This document shows, piece by piece, positions 27,310-36,367 of a stretch of 64,000 bases of DNA. Positions within the stretch are counted from its first letter, which is position 1. Every line of letters begins with the position of its first letter. The notes under the pieces were generated by a model that made no database searches, was not told where the DNA came from, and saw only the letters and a list, made by a program, of their open reading frames with translations. This DNA is from Aliiruegeria haliotis (GTDB lineage: Bacteria; Pseudomonadota; Alphaproteobacteria; Rhodobacterales; Rhodobacteraceae): contig NZ_PVTD01000002.1 of the NCBI RefSeq assembly GCF_003003255.1, forward strand, positions 248,001-312,000. Reading direction: 5' to 3'. The translations under genes were made by a program, and so were the position numbers.

Positions 27310-28203
27310 TTACTCGGCCGCGGCGACGTTGATGGCGCGCGGGGTGCCCGCGTATTCCTCGATCGCCTCGTCAAGCCAGGCCTCGTAGGCCTCCTCACTT
27401 ACCACCTTCACGGTGATCGGCATGTAGGCGTGGGCAATTCCGCAAAGCTCCGAGCACTGGCCGAAATAGACGCCCTCTTCCTCGGCCTTGAACCACAGCT
27501 CCGCAAGGCGGCCCGGGACGGCATCCTGCTTCACACCGAAGGCGGGAATGGTCCACGCATGGATCACGTCGGCGCCGGTCACCTGCATGACGATGGTCTT
27601 GTTCACGGGCACAACGACCGCGGTGTCGGTTGCGAGCAGGAAGTGCTCCTTCTCGTAGCCTGCCTCGACAAGCTGTGCCTCGACTTCCGGGGTCAGCTTG
27701 TTCTCGGCATCGGCCCCGATCATGTAGCTGTCGAAGGCAAAATCGTGGTCGGTGTACTCATAGCCCCAGTACCATTGGTAGCCCGTCGCCTTGATGGTGA
27801 CGTCCGCTTCCGGGATGATCTGCTGCTTGAACAGGACCGGCAACGAGAACGCACCGATGAAGACGAGGATCACGATCGGAACGATGGTCCACGCGACCTC
27901 AAGCGGAGAATTGTGAGTGAAACGCGCAGGCTCCGGATTGGCCTTGCGGTTGTGGCGAACGATCACCCAGCCCATCAGCGCCATCACGAAAATCACGATG
28001 GCAAAGATGATGTAGTTCAGCAGCCCATCCAGCCACTGCAGGTCGCGGGCCAACTCGGTGGCGGCGATCTGGAAGCCGGTCCCACCGGGCTCGGGCGCCC
28101 CTTTGATCTCCAGCGCGGGTGTCTCTTGCGCCATGGCCGTGCCAGCCGTCACAAGTCCCGCAAGGGCAGCCGATAGGCCGCTCTTCAGCATCGAAATTCG
28201 CAT
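27310..28203 (-). CDS. ctaC: Cytochrome c oxidase subunit II
   Basis: 297 aa. A signal peptide (ending AGTAMAQ) and two membrane helices are followed by a periplasmic cupredoxin domain. The CuA centre is seen in CSELCGIAHAYM, and the aromatic electron-entry stretch in GYQWYWGYEY. It takes electrons from cytochrome c. The start is the ATG of MRISMLKSG; a TTG directly before it is not used. It is the first gene of the minus-strand oxidase operon. A Crp/Fnr-like site lies 134-147 bp upstream. Confidence 0.97.
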   Translation of the reverse strand: MRISMLKSGLSAALAGLVTAGTAMAQETPALEIKGAPEPGGTGFQIAATELARDLQWLDGLLNYIIFAIVIFVMALMGWVIVRHNRKANPEPARFTHNSPLEVAWTIVPIVILVFIGAFSLPVLFKQQIIPEADVTIKATGYQWYWGYEYTDHDFAFDSYMIGADAENKLTPEVEAQLVEAGYEKEHFLLATDTAVVVPVNKTIVMQVTGADVIHAWTIPAFGVKQDAVPGRLAELWFKAEEEGVYFGQCSELCGIAHAYMPITVKVVSEEAYEAWLDEAIEEYAGTPRAINVAAAE

Positions 28204-28336
28204 CAATTCTTGTCCCGTTCGCTTTTCGGCCGAAACCGAACAGGGCCTCCTCCCAGATGGCCTTGGCCGTCGGGTCGGAAGTAGCCCGTTGTGTCCTGCG
28301 GTCTAGAGACCATATTACGCAAAACTGCACAACCCG

Positions 28337-28350
28337 GTGATTTGCGTCAA
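28337..28350. promoter_or_regulatory. Crp/Fnr-like site between ctaC and tldD
   Basis: GTGATTTGCGTCAA matches the FNR pattern TTGAT-N4-RTCAA with one mismatch. It overlaps a 7-bp inverted repeat ACGCAAA (28317-28323)/TTTGCGT (28341-28347). The region serves the divergent ctaC and tldD genes. Oxygen control of an aa3 oxidase by FnrL would be plausible. Confidence 0.4.
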
Positions 28351-28391
28351 CGAGTCACCTGCGAATATGTTGATTTCACGGAGGTGCCACC

Positions 28392-29822
28392 TTGACCGAG
28401 CCTGACAATTCCGCCTTCCGCCCCTTCGAGACGCTCCTCGATGCGGACGCGGCGCTCGCTACCCTGAAGGCGGCCACCGATGGTGCCGATGACGGTGAAC
28501 TTTTCCTTGAACGCAAGCGTTCCGAAGCACTTGTCTTCGATGATGGCCGTGTGAAGACGGCCAGCTATGATGCGTCCCAGGGCTTTGGCCTGCGTGCCGT
28601 TCGAGGCGAAACCGCCGGCTATGCCCATTCGACCGAGATCACCGAAAACGCCCTGAAACGCGCCGCTGAAACGGCACGGCTTGCCGTGGGTTCCGGTGGC
28701 GGAACGCTTGCCGGGCCACCTCAGGCCACGAATCGCAAGCTCTACGCGGATGCCGATCCGATCGCCGATGCGACCTTTCCCGTGAAGATCGATGTCCTTC
28801 GCGAAATCGATGGCTTTGCACGCGGGCTGGACAAGCGCGTCGTTCAGGTCTCGGCCACCCTCGCCGCCTCGCTCCAGGAGGTCGCGATCCTGCGCCCCGA
28901 CGGCACGTTGGTGACCGACTGCCGCCCCATGAGCCGCCTGAACGTGAGCGTGATCGTGGAGCAGGACGGCCGCCGCGAGCAGGGCGGAACCGGCGGCGGC
29001 GGTCGATCCGGCCTCGATGGCCTGATCGACCGCTCCCACTGGGAAAGCGTTGCGCGAGAGGCGCTGCGGATCGCACTCGTCAACCTCGAAGCTGAACCCG
29101 CCCCCGCGGGCATCATGGACGTGGTGCTCGGCCCGGGGTGGCCCGGCATTCTGCTGCACGAGGCCATCGGTCACGGGTTGGAAGGCGACGCGAACCGCAA
29201 ACATACGTCCGCCTTCGCCGGACTCATGGGCCAGCAAATCGCCTCGAAGGGTGTAACCGTCCTCGACGACGGCACTATTCCCGACCGCCGCGGCTCCATC
29301 AGCGTAGACGACGAGGGCACCCCCTCCGCCCGCAACGTGCTGATCGAAGATGGCGTTCTCACCGGTTTCATGCAGGACCGTCAGAACGCACGCCTGATGG
29401 GAGTGGCTCCCACCGGCAACGGTCGCCGCGAAAGCTACGCCCATCCACCTATGCCGCGCATGACCAACACCTACATGCTCGCAGGCGACGCCGAACCGTC
29501 CGCGATCCTGTCGGACCTCAGGGACGGCCTCTATGCCGTCGGGTTCGGTGGTGGCCAGGTCGATATTACCAACGGCAAGTTCGTCTTCTCCTGCACTGAA
29601 GCCTACCGGGTGAAGGACGGAAAGATCGGTGCGCCCGTCAAGGGGGCGACCCTGATCGGCGACGGCCCCACCGCGCTGCGCAACATCACCGCCATCGGAA
29701 ACGACATGGCGCTCGACCCCGGCATCGGCAATTGCGGCAAGGCGGGCCAGTGGGTGCCGGTCGGGGTTGGCCAACCGACGCTCGCAATCGGCGGCCTCAC
29801 CGTTGGCGGCTCTGCGGCGTGA
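28392..29822 (+). CDS. tldD: Metalloprotease TldD
   Basis: 476 aa. TldD forms a heterodimer with TldE/PmbA that degrades unfolded peptides and matures some RiPPs. The zinc motif HEAIGHGLEGD is intact (HExxxH), followed by 'GSISVDDEGTP'. The gene starts with TTG: a strong GGAGGTG lies 5 bp upstream and no ATG is suitable. PmbA is not in the window. The stop overlaps the start of the GNAT gene behind it. Confidence 0.95.
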   Translation: MTEPDNSAFRPFETLLDADAALATLKAATDGADDGELFLERKRSEALVFDDGRVKTASYDASQGFGLRAVRGETAGYAHSTEITENALKRAAETARLAVGSGGGTLAGPPQATNRKLYADADPIADATFPVKIDVLREIDGFARGLDKRVVQVSATLAASLQEVAILRPDGTLVTDCRPMSRLNVSVIVEQDGRREQGGTGGGGRSGLDGLIDRSHWESVAREALRIALVNLEAEPAPAGIMDVVLGPGWPGILLHEAIGHGLEGDANRKHTSAFAGLMGQQIASKGVTVLDDGTIPDRRGSISVDDEGTPSARNVLIEDGVLTGFMQDRQNARLMGVAPTGNGRRESYAHPPMPRMTNTYMLAGDAEPSAILSDLRDGLYAVGFGGGQVDITNGKFVFSCTEAYRVKDGKIGAPVKGATLIGDGPTALRNITAIGNDMALDPGIGNCGKAGQWVPVGVGQPTLAIGGLTVGGSAA

Positions 29823-30304
29823 GTCACCTGCGTGATGCGACGGTCGGCGATATCCCTTCGCTGACCGATCTCTGGCACGCCGGGTGGCACGAGGCCCATG
29901 CAGACCATGTGCCCCCGGCCCTTTTGCAACAGCGTACCCAGGACAGTTTCCGGGTCCGGCTGGGGCGAATGATCTCCAGCATTCGGGTTGCCGTGGACGC
30001 CACCGGCGGGATTGCCGGTTTCTGCGCCATCAGGACGGCGGACCAGGGGGAGTTGGATCAGCTCTTTGTTTCTCCGGAGGCTCGTGGAGGCGGCACAGCT
30101 GCCGCCCTGCTTGCTGATGGCGAGCATCGTCTCAGGGTCAGCGGATGCGCCACTCCGACTCTAAAGTGCCTGCCGGAAAACACCCGCGCTGCACGGTTTT
30201 ATGCTCGGCAGGGATGGCTGTCGCGCGGCGTGTCAGAGGTCAAAGTCGAGACCATTGACGGCCCCTTCCCCCTCCGGTGCATCGTCTTCCAGAAGAGTCT
30301 TTGA
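29819..30304 (+). CDS. GNAT family N-acetyltransferase
   Basis: 161 aa. It starts with GTG overlapping the tldD stop (GTGA), so it is coupled to tldD. 'LDQLFVSPEARGGGTAAALLADGE' is the acetyl-CoA site, and 'CLPENTRAARFYARQGW' the C-terminal GNAT motif. The substrate is unknown. The end is followed by a 168-bp gap that holds a CtrA-like box before dprA. Confidence 0.87.
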   Translation: MSHLRDATVGDIPSLTDLWHAGWHEAHADHVPPALLQQRTQDSFRVRLGRMISSIRVAVDATGGIAGFCAIRTADQGELDQLFVSPEARGGGTAAALLADGEHRLRVSGCATPTLKCLPENTRAARFYARQGWLSRGVSEVKVETIDGPFPLRCIVFQKSL

Positions 30305-30420
30305 GCCCCCGGACAAGGGCCGATCCGACGCCCTTTGCGGCGGACAACAGTGGATCCGACGATCATCCTCTCGGACCTTTTTTGTTTTCCTCAAACTTTC
30401 CGAATGTCGTTTACCGCTGG

Positions 30421-30435
30421 TTAACCGTTTCCTAA
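30421..30435. promoter_or_regulatory. CtrA-like box upstream of dprA
   Basis: TTAACCGTTTCCTAA fits the CtrA pattern TTAA-N7-TTAA with one mismatch, and is preceded by a GTTTACC half-site (30409-30415). It ends 37 bp before the dprA start. In Rhodobacter, CtrA is known to be needed for competence genes, including dprA, that serve gene transfer agent uptake. Confidence 0.5.
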
Positions 30436-30472
30436 TAGCCATGGTGTCAGCAAGAGACGGAGCGGCGACGGT

Positions 30473-31633
30473 TTGGATTTGTTTTCTTCCCCACCCCCCC
30501 TCGCACCACCCACCTCGGAAGGACATATCCGCGCTCGCCTCCGTCTCTTGCGCTCCCACAGAGTTGGAATCCAGACCTACAAACGTCTGATGGCCGAGCA
30601 TTCCGGCGACGCGCAGGCCGCTCTCGCTGCCCTCCCCCAACTTGCCCGATCGGCTGGCGTGAAAGAGTACACAGCCTGCCCGCCGGGGCTAGTCGACCGC
30701 GAACTCGCAGCCGCCCGCCGGGTCGGGGCACGGATGCTCTGGCAAGGCGACCCGCTCTACCCATCCGCCCTGCTCGACCTGCCGGATGCGCCGCCGATGC
30801 TCTGGGCAAGAGGCGTGCGCGACTTGCTTGATCGCCCCGCGGTCGCCCTCGTCGGTGCACGAAACGCATCGAGCCTTGGCCGCCGAATGGCCGCATCGCT
30901 GGCGAAGGGGCTGGGCGACAATGGCTTGGTTGTCGCCTCCGGCCTTGCGCGTGGCATCGACAAGATCGTCCACGAAACCGCCCTTTCCACCGGGACCATC
31001 GCCGTTGTCGCAGGCGGCGTCGACGTCATCTACCCCCGCGAAAACGCGGCCCTGACCGGGCTGATTGCGGAACAGGGTCTGATCCTCTCCGAAATGCCGA
31101 TGGGCGTGCAGCCGCAGGCCCGCCACTTCCCGCGCCGAAACCGCATCATCTCCGGCCTGTCGCGCGCGGTGGTTGTCGTAGAGGCGGCCGTCCGCTCCGG
31201 CAGCCTCATCACCGCGCGGGATGCGCTTGATCAGGGACGGGAGGTCATGGCGGTGCCAGGACACCCGTTCGATGCCCGCGCCGCCGGATGCAACCTGCTG
31301 CTCCGCGACGGCGCGGCGCTGGTGCGCGGTCCCGACGACGTGCTGGAGGTGCTAGCGTCGCTTCCACAGCCCTCCATCCGGAACGTGGTGGACAGGACAC
31401 CGGCGCCGTCCCCGCCCCGACTGCTTCGCGAAAGCGCGCCGGATCGATCAAATGTCGGTGATCCGGTGCGGGACAGAATCCTCACTTTTCTGGGCCCCTC
31501 CCCGATTGCGGAGGACCAGCTCGTGCGCGACTTGGCCCTTCCCGGGCAGGCCATAGCCGAAGAACTGCTCGCGCTGGAGATGGATGGCGCCGTCATTCGC
31601 CAGCCGGGCGGCTTGCTGGCGCGCTCCGCCTGA
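30473..31633 (+). CDS. dprA: DNA processing protein DprA
   Basis: 386 aa. DprA protects incoming single-stranded DNA and loads RecA in transformation and gene-transfer-agent uptake. The Rossmann-like core shows GARNASSLGRRMA, VASGLARGIDKIVHETAL, FPRRNRIISGLS and 'EAAVRSGSLITARDALDQGR', all family signatures. A C-terminal winged-helix-like region ends with EELLALEMDGAVIRQPGG. The start is a TTG; no in-frame ATG lies upstream. Confidence 0.95.
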   Translation: MDLFSSPPPLAPPTSEGHIRARLRLLRSHRVGIQTYKRLMAEHSGDAQAALAALPQLARSAGVKEYTACPPGLVDRELAAARRVGARMLWQGDPLYPSALLDLPDAPPMLWARGVRDLLDRPAVALVGARNASSLGRRMAASLAKGLGDNGLVVASGLARGIDKIVHETALSTGTIAVVAGGVDVIYPRENAALTGLIAEQGLILSEMPMGVQPQARHFPRRNRIISGLSRAVVVVEAAVRSGSLITARDALDQGREVMAVPGHPFDARAAGCNLLLRDGAALVRGPDDVLEVLASLPQPSIRNVVDRTPAPSPPRLLRESAPDRSNVGDPVRDRILTFLGPSPIAEDQLVRDLALPGQAIAEELLALEMDGAVIRQPGGLLARSA

Positions 31634-31771
31634 CGCCGGTTCGCCGCGCGCGCAGGTGACGCAGCGGCAAGTTTCTGTCACATCCCCGCCGTGACGCCGC
31701 ATTGACAAGGCGGGGAACGCACCACATGTTCGCCCGCCAATTGCCTGACTCGGATTTCAAAGGTCTCATCC

Positions 31772-34393
31772 ATGCCCGTTGTCGTCGTCGAATCGCCTGC
31801 AAAGGCCAAGACAATCAACAAGTATCTCGGCGACAACTATACCGTTCTTGCCTCCTACGGGCACGTCCGGGACCTCCCCCCCAAGGACGGGTCGGTGGAC
31901 ACCGAGCAGGATTTTGAGATGACCTGGGAGGTCGCCAACGATTCCCGGAAGCATGTGAAGGCCATTGCCGACGCCCTCAAGGACGACAATGCGCTGATCC
32001 TCGCAACCGACCCCGACCGCGAGGGAGAGGCGATCAGCTGGCACCTTGAGGAAACCCTGCGCAAGCGCCGCGCGATCAAGAAGGACACCGACGTCAGCCG
32101 CGTGGTCTTCAACGCGATCACCAAGTCCGCGGTGACCGAGGCGATGCAGAACCCGCGCCAGGTGGATCGGCCTCTGGTGGATGCCTACCTCGCACGCCGG
32201 GCGCTCGACTACCTCGTGGGCTTCAATCTTTCGCCGGTTCTCTGGCGCAAGCTCCCCGGATCGCGGTCGGCAGGCCGCGTGCAATCCGTCTGCCTGCGGC
32301 TGATCGTTGAGCGCGAGATGGAGATCGAGGCCTTCAAGCCGCAGGAATACTGGACGGTGAAGGCCCTTCTGGCCACGCCGCGCGGCCAGACCTACGAGGC
32401 CCGCCTCACCGTGCTCGCCGGCAAGAAGCTCGACAAGTTCGACATCGCCAATGAAACCGCGGCCGAACTGGCGGTTCAGGCCATCACCTCCCGCGACCTC
32501 TCGGTCAAGGCGGTCGAGGCGAAACCCGCGAACCGGAACCCGTCTGCGCCTTTCATGACCTCGACCTTGCAGCAGGAGGCAAGCCGGAAGTTCGGCATGG
32601 GCGCCCGCCAGACCATGAGCGCGGCCCAGCGACTCTACGAAGCCGGGTTGATCACCTACATGCGGACCGACGGCATCGACATGGCGCCGGAAGCCGTGGC
32701 CGCCGCGCGCGACGCAATCAAGGACCGGTATGGTGCGGACTACGTCCCCCAAAGCCCGCGCATCTACAAGAACAAGGCGAAGAACGCACAGGAAGCGCAC
32801 GAGTGTATCCGCCCGACGGACATGTCGCGCGATGCGGCAAGCCTGAAGGTTTCGGAGGCCGATCAGCGCAAGCTCTACGACCTGATCTGGAAGCGGACAC
32901 TTGCCAGCCAGATGGCTGCCGCGCGGATGGAGCGGACCACCGTCGATATCGGCAGCGCCGATGGCCAGGTCGGCCTGCGGGCCACCGGACAGGTGGTGCT
33001 GTTCGATGGGTTCATGCGCGTTTATGAGGAAGGTCGCGACGACGTGGTCGTGGACGACGATGACAAGCGTCTGCCGGCAATCATGCAGGGCGAGGCCGCG
33101 GACAAGCGCGAGATTACGCCGGAGCAACACTTCACCCAGCCGCCGCCGCGCTACACCGAGGCCACGCTGGTCAAGCGCATGGAAGAACTGGGCATCGGGC
33201 GCCCCTCCACCTATGCCTCCATCGTGACCACGATCCAGGATCGCGGCTATGTACGGAAGGACAAGAACCGGCTGATCCCGGAGGACAAGGGTCGGCTCGT
33301 CATCGCTTTCCTGATGAACTACTTCCGCCGCTACGTAGGGTACGATTTCACGGCGGGCCTGGAGGAGGAACTCGATCACGTCTCCGCCGGCGAGGCGGAT
33401 TACAAGGAGCTGCTGGCCAAGTTCTGGCGCGACTTCTCCGCCGCGATTGCCGAGACATCGGAATTGCGCATCACCGATGTGCTGGAAAAGATCAACGAGG
33501 TGCTGGAACCCCACCTCTTCCCGCCGACTGAGGACGGGAGCGATCCGCGCCTGTGCCCGAACTGCGGCAACGGTCGGCTGTCGATGCGCACCGCACGGTC
33601 GGGCGGCGCCTTCATCGGCTGTTCGAACTACCCCGAATGCCGGTTCACCCGGCCCTTCGGCCCGCCGGGCACCGAGGAATCCGGCATCGGCCCCGACGGC
33701 AAACTTCTGGGCTATGACAACGAGGACAAGATCACCCTGCGGGATGGCCGTTTCGGACATTACGTGCAGCGGGGCGACGCGACCGAGGAAAACCCGAAAC
33801 CGCCGCGCTCCAGTCTGCCGAAGGGCTGGAAGGCGGAGGATATGGACCTCGAAAAGGCGCTTGTCCTCCTCAGCCTGCCCCGGAAGATCGGTGAACATCC
33901 CGACGGCGGCACGATCACCAGCAATTTCGGCCGCTTCGGCCCCTATGTCGCGCACCAGCTGCCCGATGACGCCAAGCCCGTCTATGTCAATCTCAAGGAT
34001 CCCGCCGAGGTCTTCGAGGTCGGCATGAACCGCGCGGTGGAAATGCTGGCGGAGAAGCGCGCCAACCCCGGTGGCCGTCGTGGCGCGGCAGCGAAGCCTC
34101 TCAAGGAGTTGGGCGAGCATCCCGAGGACGGTGGTCCCGTGAACGTCATGGAGGGGCGCTACGGTCCCTATGTGAAGTGGGAAAAGATCAACGCGACGCT
34201 GCCAAAGGACACCGACCCGCAGGAGGTGACCATGGAACAGGCGGTCGAGCTGATCGCGGAGAAAGCGGCCAAGAAGGGCACGCGCAAGACCTCCAAGGCA
34301 AAGAAGAGCACCGCGAAAAAGGCGACGGCCAAGAAGCCGGCAGCCAAGAAAGCGCCCTCCAGGAAGAGCGCGGCCCAGAAGGCATCCGAATAG
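31772..34393 (+). CDS. topA: DNA topoisomerase I
   Basis: 873 aa. It relaxes negative supercoils by cutting one strand. The toprim domain begins VVVESPAKAKTINKYLG. The catalytic tyrosine is in GLITYMRTDGIDM (about residue 296). A four-Cys zinc ribbon starts CPNCGNGRLSM (about 594), followed by two C-terminal repeats (GEHPDGG...FGRFGPYV and GEHPEDGG...GRYGPYV). It ends in a Lys/Ala-rich DNA-binding tail (about 835-873), common in this group. It directly follows dprA, a frequent pairing. Confidence 0.97.
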   Translation: MPVVVVESPAKAKTINKYLGDNYTVLASYGHVRDLPPKDGSVDTEQDFEMTWEVANDSRKHVKAIADALKDDNALILATDPDREGEAISWHLEETLRKRRAIKKDTDVSRVVFNAITKSAVTEAMQNPRQVDRPLVDAYLARRALDYLVGFNLSPVLWRKLPGSRSAGRVQSVCLRLIVEREMEIEAFKPQEYWTVKALLATPRGQTYEARLTVLAGKKLDKFDIANETAAELAVQAITSRDLSVKAVEAKPANRNPSAPFMTSTLQQEASRKFGMGARQTMSAAQRLYEAGLITYMRTDGIDMAPEAVAAARDAIKDRYGADYVPQSPRIYKNKAKNAQEAHECIRPTDMSRDAASLKVSEADQRKLYDLIWKRTLASQMAAARMERTTVDIGSADGQVGLRATGQVVLFDGFMRVYEEGRDDVVVDDDDKRLPAIMQGEAADKREITPEQHFTQPPPRYTEATLVKRMEELGIGRPSTYASIVTTIQDRGYVRKDKNRLIPEDKGRLVIAFLMNYFRRYVGYDFTAGLEEELDHVSAGEADYKELLAKFWRDFSAAIAETSELRITDVLEKINEVLEPHLFPPTEDGSDPRLCPNCGNGRLSMRTARSGGAFIGCSNYPECRFTRPFGPPGTEESGIGPDGKLLGYDNEDKITLRDGRFGHYVQRGDATEENPKPPRSSLPKGWKAEDMDLEKALVLLSLPRKIGEHPDGGTITSNFGRFGPYVAHQLPDDAKPVYVNLKDPAEVFEVGMNRAVEMLAEKRANPGGRRGAAAKPLKELGEHPEDGGPVNVMEGRYGPYVKWEKINATLPKDTDPQEVTMEQAVELIAEKAAKKGTRKTSKAKKSTAKKATAKKPAAKKAPSRKSAAQKASE

Positions 34394-34398
34394 GTAGC

Positions 34399-34423
34399 CA
34401 CCGCCGGGAGACCGGCGGCGGTG
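34399..34423 (+). terminator. GC hairpin behind topA
   Basis: CCGCCGG (34401-34407) pairs with CCGGCGG (34412-34418) around a GAGA loop; CACCGCC/GGCGGTG is an overlapping alternative stem. No T-run. Confidence 0.45.
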
Positions 34424-34602
34424 CCCTGGCGACAGCCGCAACAAGCGACCACAACGGATCGGAGACATCGGTCGGATGGTCGCGACTTGCCGATCTTGGA
34501 AGGCGAGCTGCCCGTTACAACGAGTGTCGTGCCCACTTCCGGGACATCGCCATTGTATCGATAGGCTGGTGAGAGCGGCTTCAAGCGGCTCGGCCCGCGC
34601 GG

Positions 34603-34626
34603 AAGGGCCGGTTGACAGGCCCTTTT
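34603..34626 (+). terminator. Intrinsic terminator candidate with T-run
   Basis: AAGGGCC (34603-34609) pairs with GGCCCTT (34618-34624) around an 8-nt loop, followed by TTCT. It lies 210 bp after the topA stop. Confidence 0.55.
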
Positions 34627-34903
34627 CTGGCGGGGATCGGGACTCCTCTTTCAACGCCAAAGCGCGCGTGGCGTTTGGCTAGGTGCATCTTTCGAACCGA
34701 TTGGCAGGCCTCCGTCGTTCCGGAGCTCTTTGCGCGGCGGATCCGCTGCGGACCACTGCCAGGAGTTGCGGTCGCCGCTGGTATGGCCTCACCCGCCAAA
34801 ACGGTCGCACGGCCAGCCGACATCGCCCCCAAGGCTCGCAATTCGACCACGATGCACGGGCCACACGACAGGCGGACAATCGCCCCGGCTCTTGCACCTT
34901 GCG

Positions 34904-35593
34904 TCAGCCATGACGTTTGTCTTCCATCAGTTGAAAAAACGCCGCGAGGGTCTTTCCGCGTTCGGCGCGGAATGCTTCGCCGGTGTCTTCGAGAAGACTG
35001 ATGCGATCCAGACGGAACATACGGAAGTCGTCGCGCAGCTCACACCAGGCCACGAGTGTCCAGACCTTGCCCCAGAACCAAAGACCCAGCGGCCGGATTC
35101 GCCGCGAGCTGAAAGATCCCGCGGCGTCCTCGTAGCGGATCGACAGCACGCACCGCCCGTCTACCGCCGCCTCCACCCGGTCGATCCGCTCGCGGAGGTC
35201 GTCGGTCATTTCCGGCGCGATGGATCGGACTTGTACTGCGCGGGCACGGGCGCGTTCGGCGTCCGGCAGCACGCCTTCGATCTTGATCAGCGCTTCTTCC
35301 GCTCCGCGGGCCATCGCGGCTCCACCCCAGGCGCGGATCAATCGTGCGCCCGCCACAAGGGCCACGATCTCGTTGCGGGAGAACATCAACGGCGGCAGCT
35401 CGAAACCTCCCTGCATGACATAGCCAACCCCGGCCTCGCCATCGACGGGGACCCCGGACGCCTGCAAATCGGCAATATCGCGGTAGATCGTCCGCTCCGA
35501 GACCTCCAGCCGATCGGCAAGTTGCCGGGCGGTGACGAGCCGACCGCCGCGCAGAAACTGCACGATCTGGAAAAGGCGGTCGGCCCGTCGCAT
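34904..35593 (-). CDS. YafY-type HTH/WYL transcriptional regulator
   Basis: 229 aa. The N-terminal winged HTH (LVTARQLADRLEVSERTIYRDIADL, residues about 20-45) is followed by a WYL domain with RPLGLWFWGKVWTLVAWCELRDDFRMFRLDRI. WYL regulators bind small ligands or nucleic acids and often control their neighbours. The start overlaps the stop of the VOC gene, so both form one operon. A perfect palindrome upstream of the VOC gene (36053-36076) is the best candidate operator. Confidence 0.93.
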   Translation of the reverse strand: MRRADRLFQIVQFLRGGRLVTARQLADRLEVSERTIYRDIADLQASGVPVDGEAGVGYVMQGGFELPPLMFSRNEIVALVAGARLIRAWGGAAMARGAEEALIKIEGVLPDAERARARAVQVRSIAPEMTDDLRERIDRVEAAVDGRCVLSIRYEDAAGSFSSRRIRPLGLWFWGKVWTLVAWCELRDDFRMFRLDRISLLEDTGEAFRAERGKTLAAFFQLMEDKRHG

Positions 35594-36000
35594 CAGGTTG
35601 CGGCCCCGTAGGTGGCGTCGGGATCGGTTTCAAAGAAGCTGACCGAGTTGCCATCCGGGTCCTGGCAATAGAAGAAACGCCCCGGCGGTATGGTGATGAT
35701 CGGCGAGAAACCGGTCCCGCCGGCTTCTTTCACACGATCCATGGTTGCCTCGAGCTTGCCGGGGGTGGCCAGATGCACCGTCGGCCCGGACCCGTCACCG
35801 GCCGGCTTGCCCGGATAGAGGTGGCCGGCCACGCCCTTGCCCTCGGTTTCATTGACAAACATGGCAATCGGGTTGGGTTCCATGTCGGTCACCTTGTTCA
35901 ATGCCATGCCGGTGGTCGCGCTATAGAATTCCATCGCCTTGTCGAGGTCGGTCACGGGGATTTCGATCCAGACGGTGGCATTTTCGGGACGGTAAGTCAT
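35593..36000 (-). CDS. VOC family (glyoxalase-like) protein
   Basis: 135 aa, two beta-alpha-beta-beta-beta modules. 'ATVWIEIPVTDLDKAMEFYSATTGM' starts module 1, and 'RFFYCQDPDGNSVSFFET' ends module 2 with the usual metal-ligand Glu. VOC proteins include glyoxalase I, bleomycin-binding proteins and dioxygenases; the substrate is unknown. It is the first gene of an operon with the WYL regulator. AGGAG lies about 9 bp before the ATG. Confidence 0.9.
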   Translation of the reverse strand: MTYRPENATVWIEIPVTDLDKAMEFYSATTGMALNKVTDMEPNPIAMFVNETEGKGVAGHLYPGKPAGDGSGPTVHLATPGKLEATMDRVKEAGGTGFSPIITIPPGRFFYCQDPDGNSVSFFETDPDATYGAAT

Positions 36001-36052
36001 CGGGGGAAACTCCTGTTGTCATCAAATCCGATAGCACTGTTATGGCACAGCC

Positions 36053-36085
36053 CTCCTGACACCGTTCTGTCAGGAGCCGTCAGGA
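36053..36085. promoter_or_regulatory. Probable operator of the VOC-WYL operon
   Basis: CTCCTGACA (36053-36061) and TGTCAGGAG (36068-36076) form a perfect 9-bp inverted repeat with a 6-bp centre. A third copy GTCAGGA follows at 36079-36085. It lies 53-85 bp before the VOC start codon, where a regulator would overlap the promoter. Confidence 0.6.
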
Positions 36086-36367
36086 TCGCCGGAAACAGTT
36101 TTGCTCAGCGGCGGACAAGCTGCGGAGGGGGCGATCGACACGTTTCGGCGCCTCAGTGACCACCCACTCGCCGATCAACCCCACGCGGTGCGCGTGGCCC
36201 GGTTCGCAGCGACAGTTTGCAACTCTCCGGGCGCACGCTGCCCGGGAAAGGGCTCGGTAAGGTGGATCGCACCCCGGCAACCGCCGGAGCCCCTTGCCCG
36301 TGCATTCGCGGGCCGGCGCCTGCCGCGGCGCAGCATTCATTTGACAGGCCCGGTATCTGCCGTCAGA

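Larger units (their letters stand above)
34394..34903. other. 510-bp intergenic region after topA
   Basis: No convincing gene on either strand; the open frames here lack ribosome binding sites. It contains two hairpins listed separately (34399-34423 and 34603-34626). The first lies 6 bp after the topA stop. The second, with a T-run, would end any transcript that passes the first. The 180 bp between them could hold an untranslated RNA, but I see no promoter I trust. Confidence 0.5.

Noticed and set aside
34440-34620. Possible insertion-sequence remnant after topA
   Set aside because: Some translated fragments looked vaguely transposase-like, but no inverted ends, target duplication or conserved DDE segment could be found.
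31766-34660. 964-codon open frame on the minus strand opposite topA
   Set aside because: Mirror frame of topA; topA is certain from its active site and zinc ribbon.
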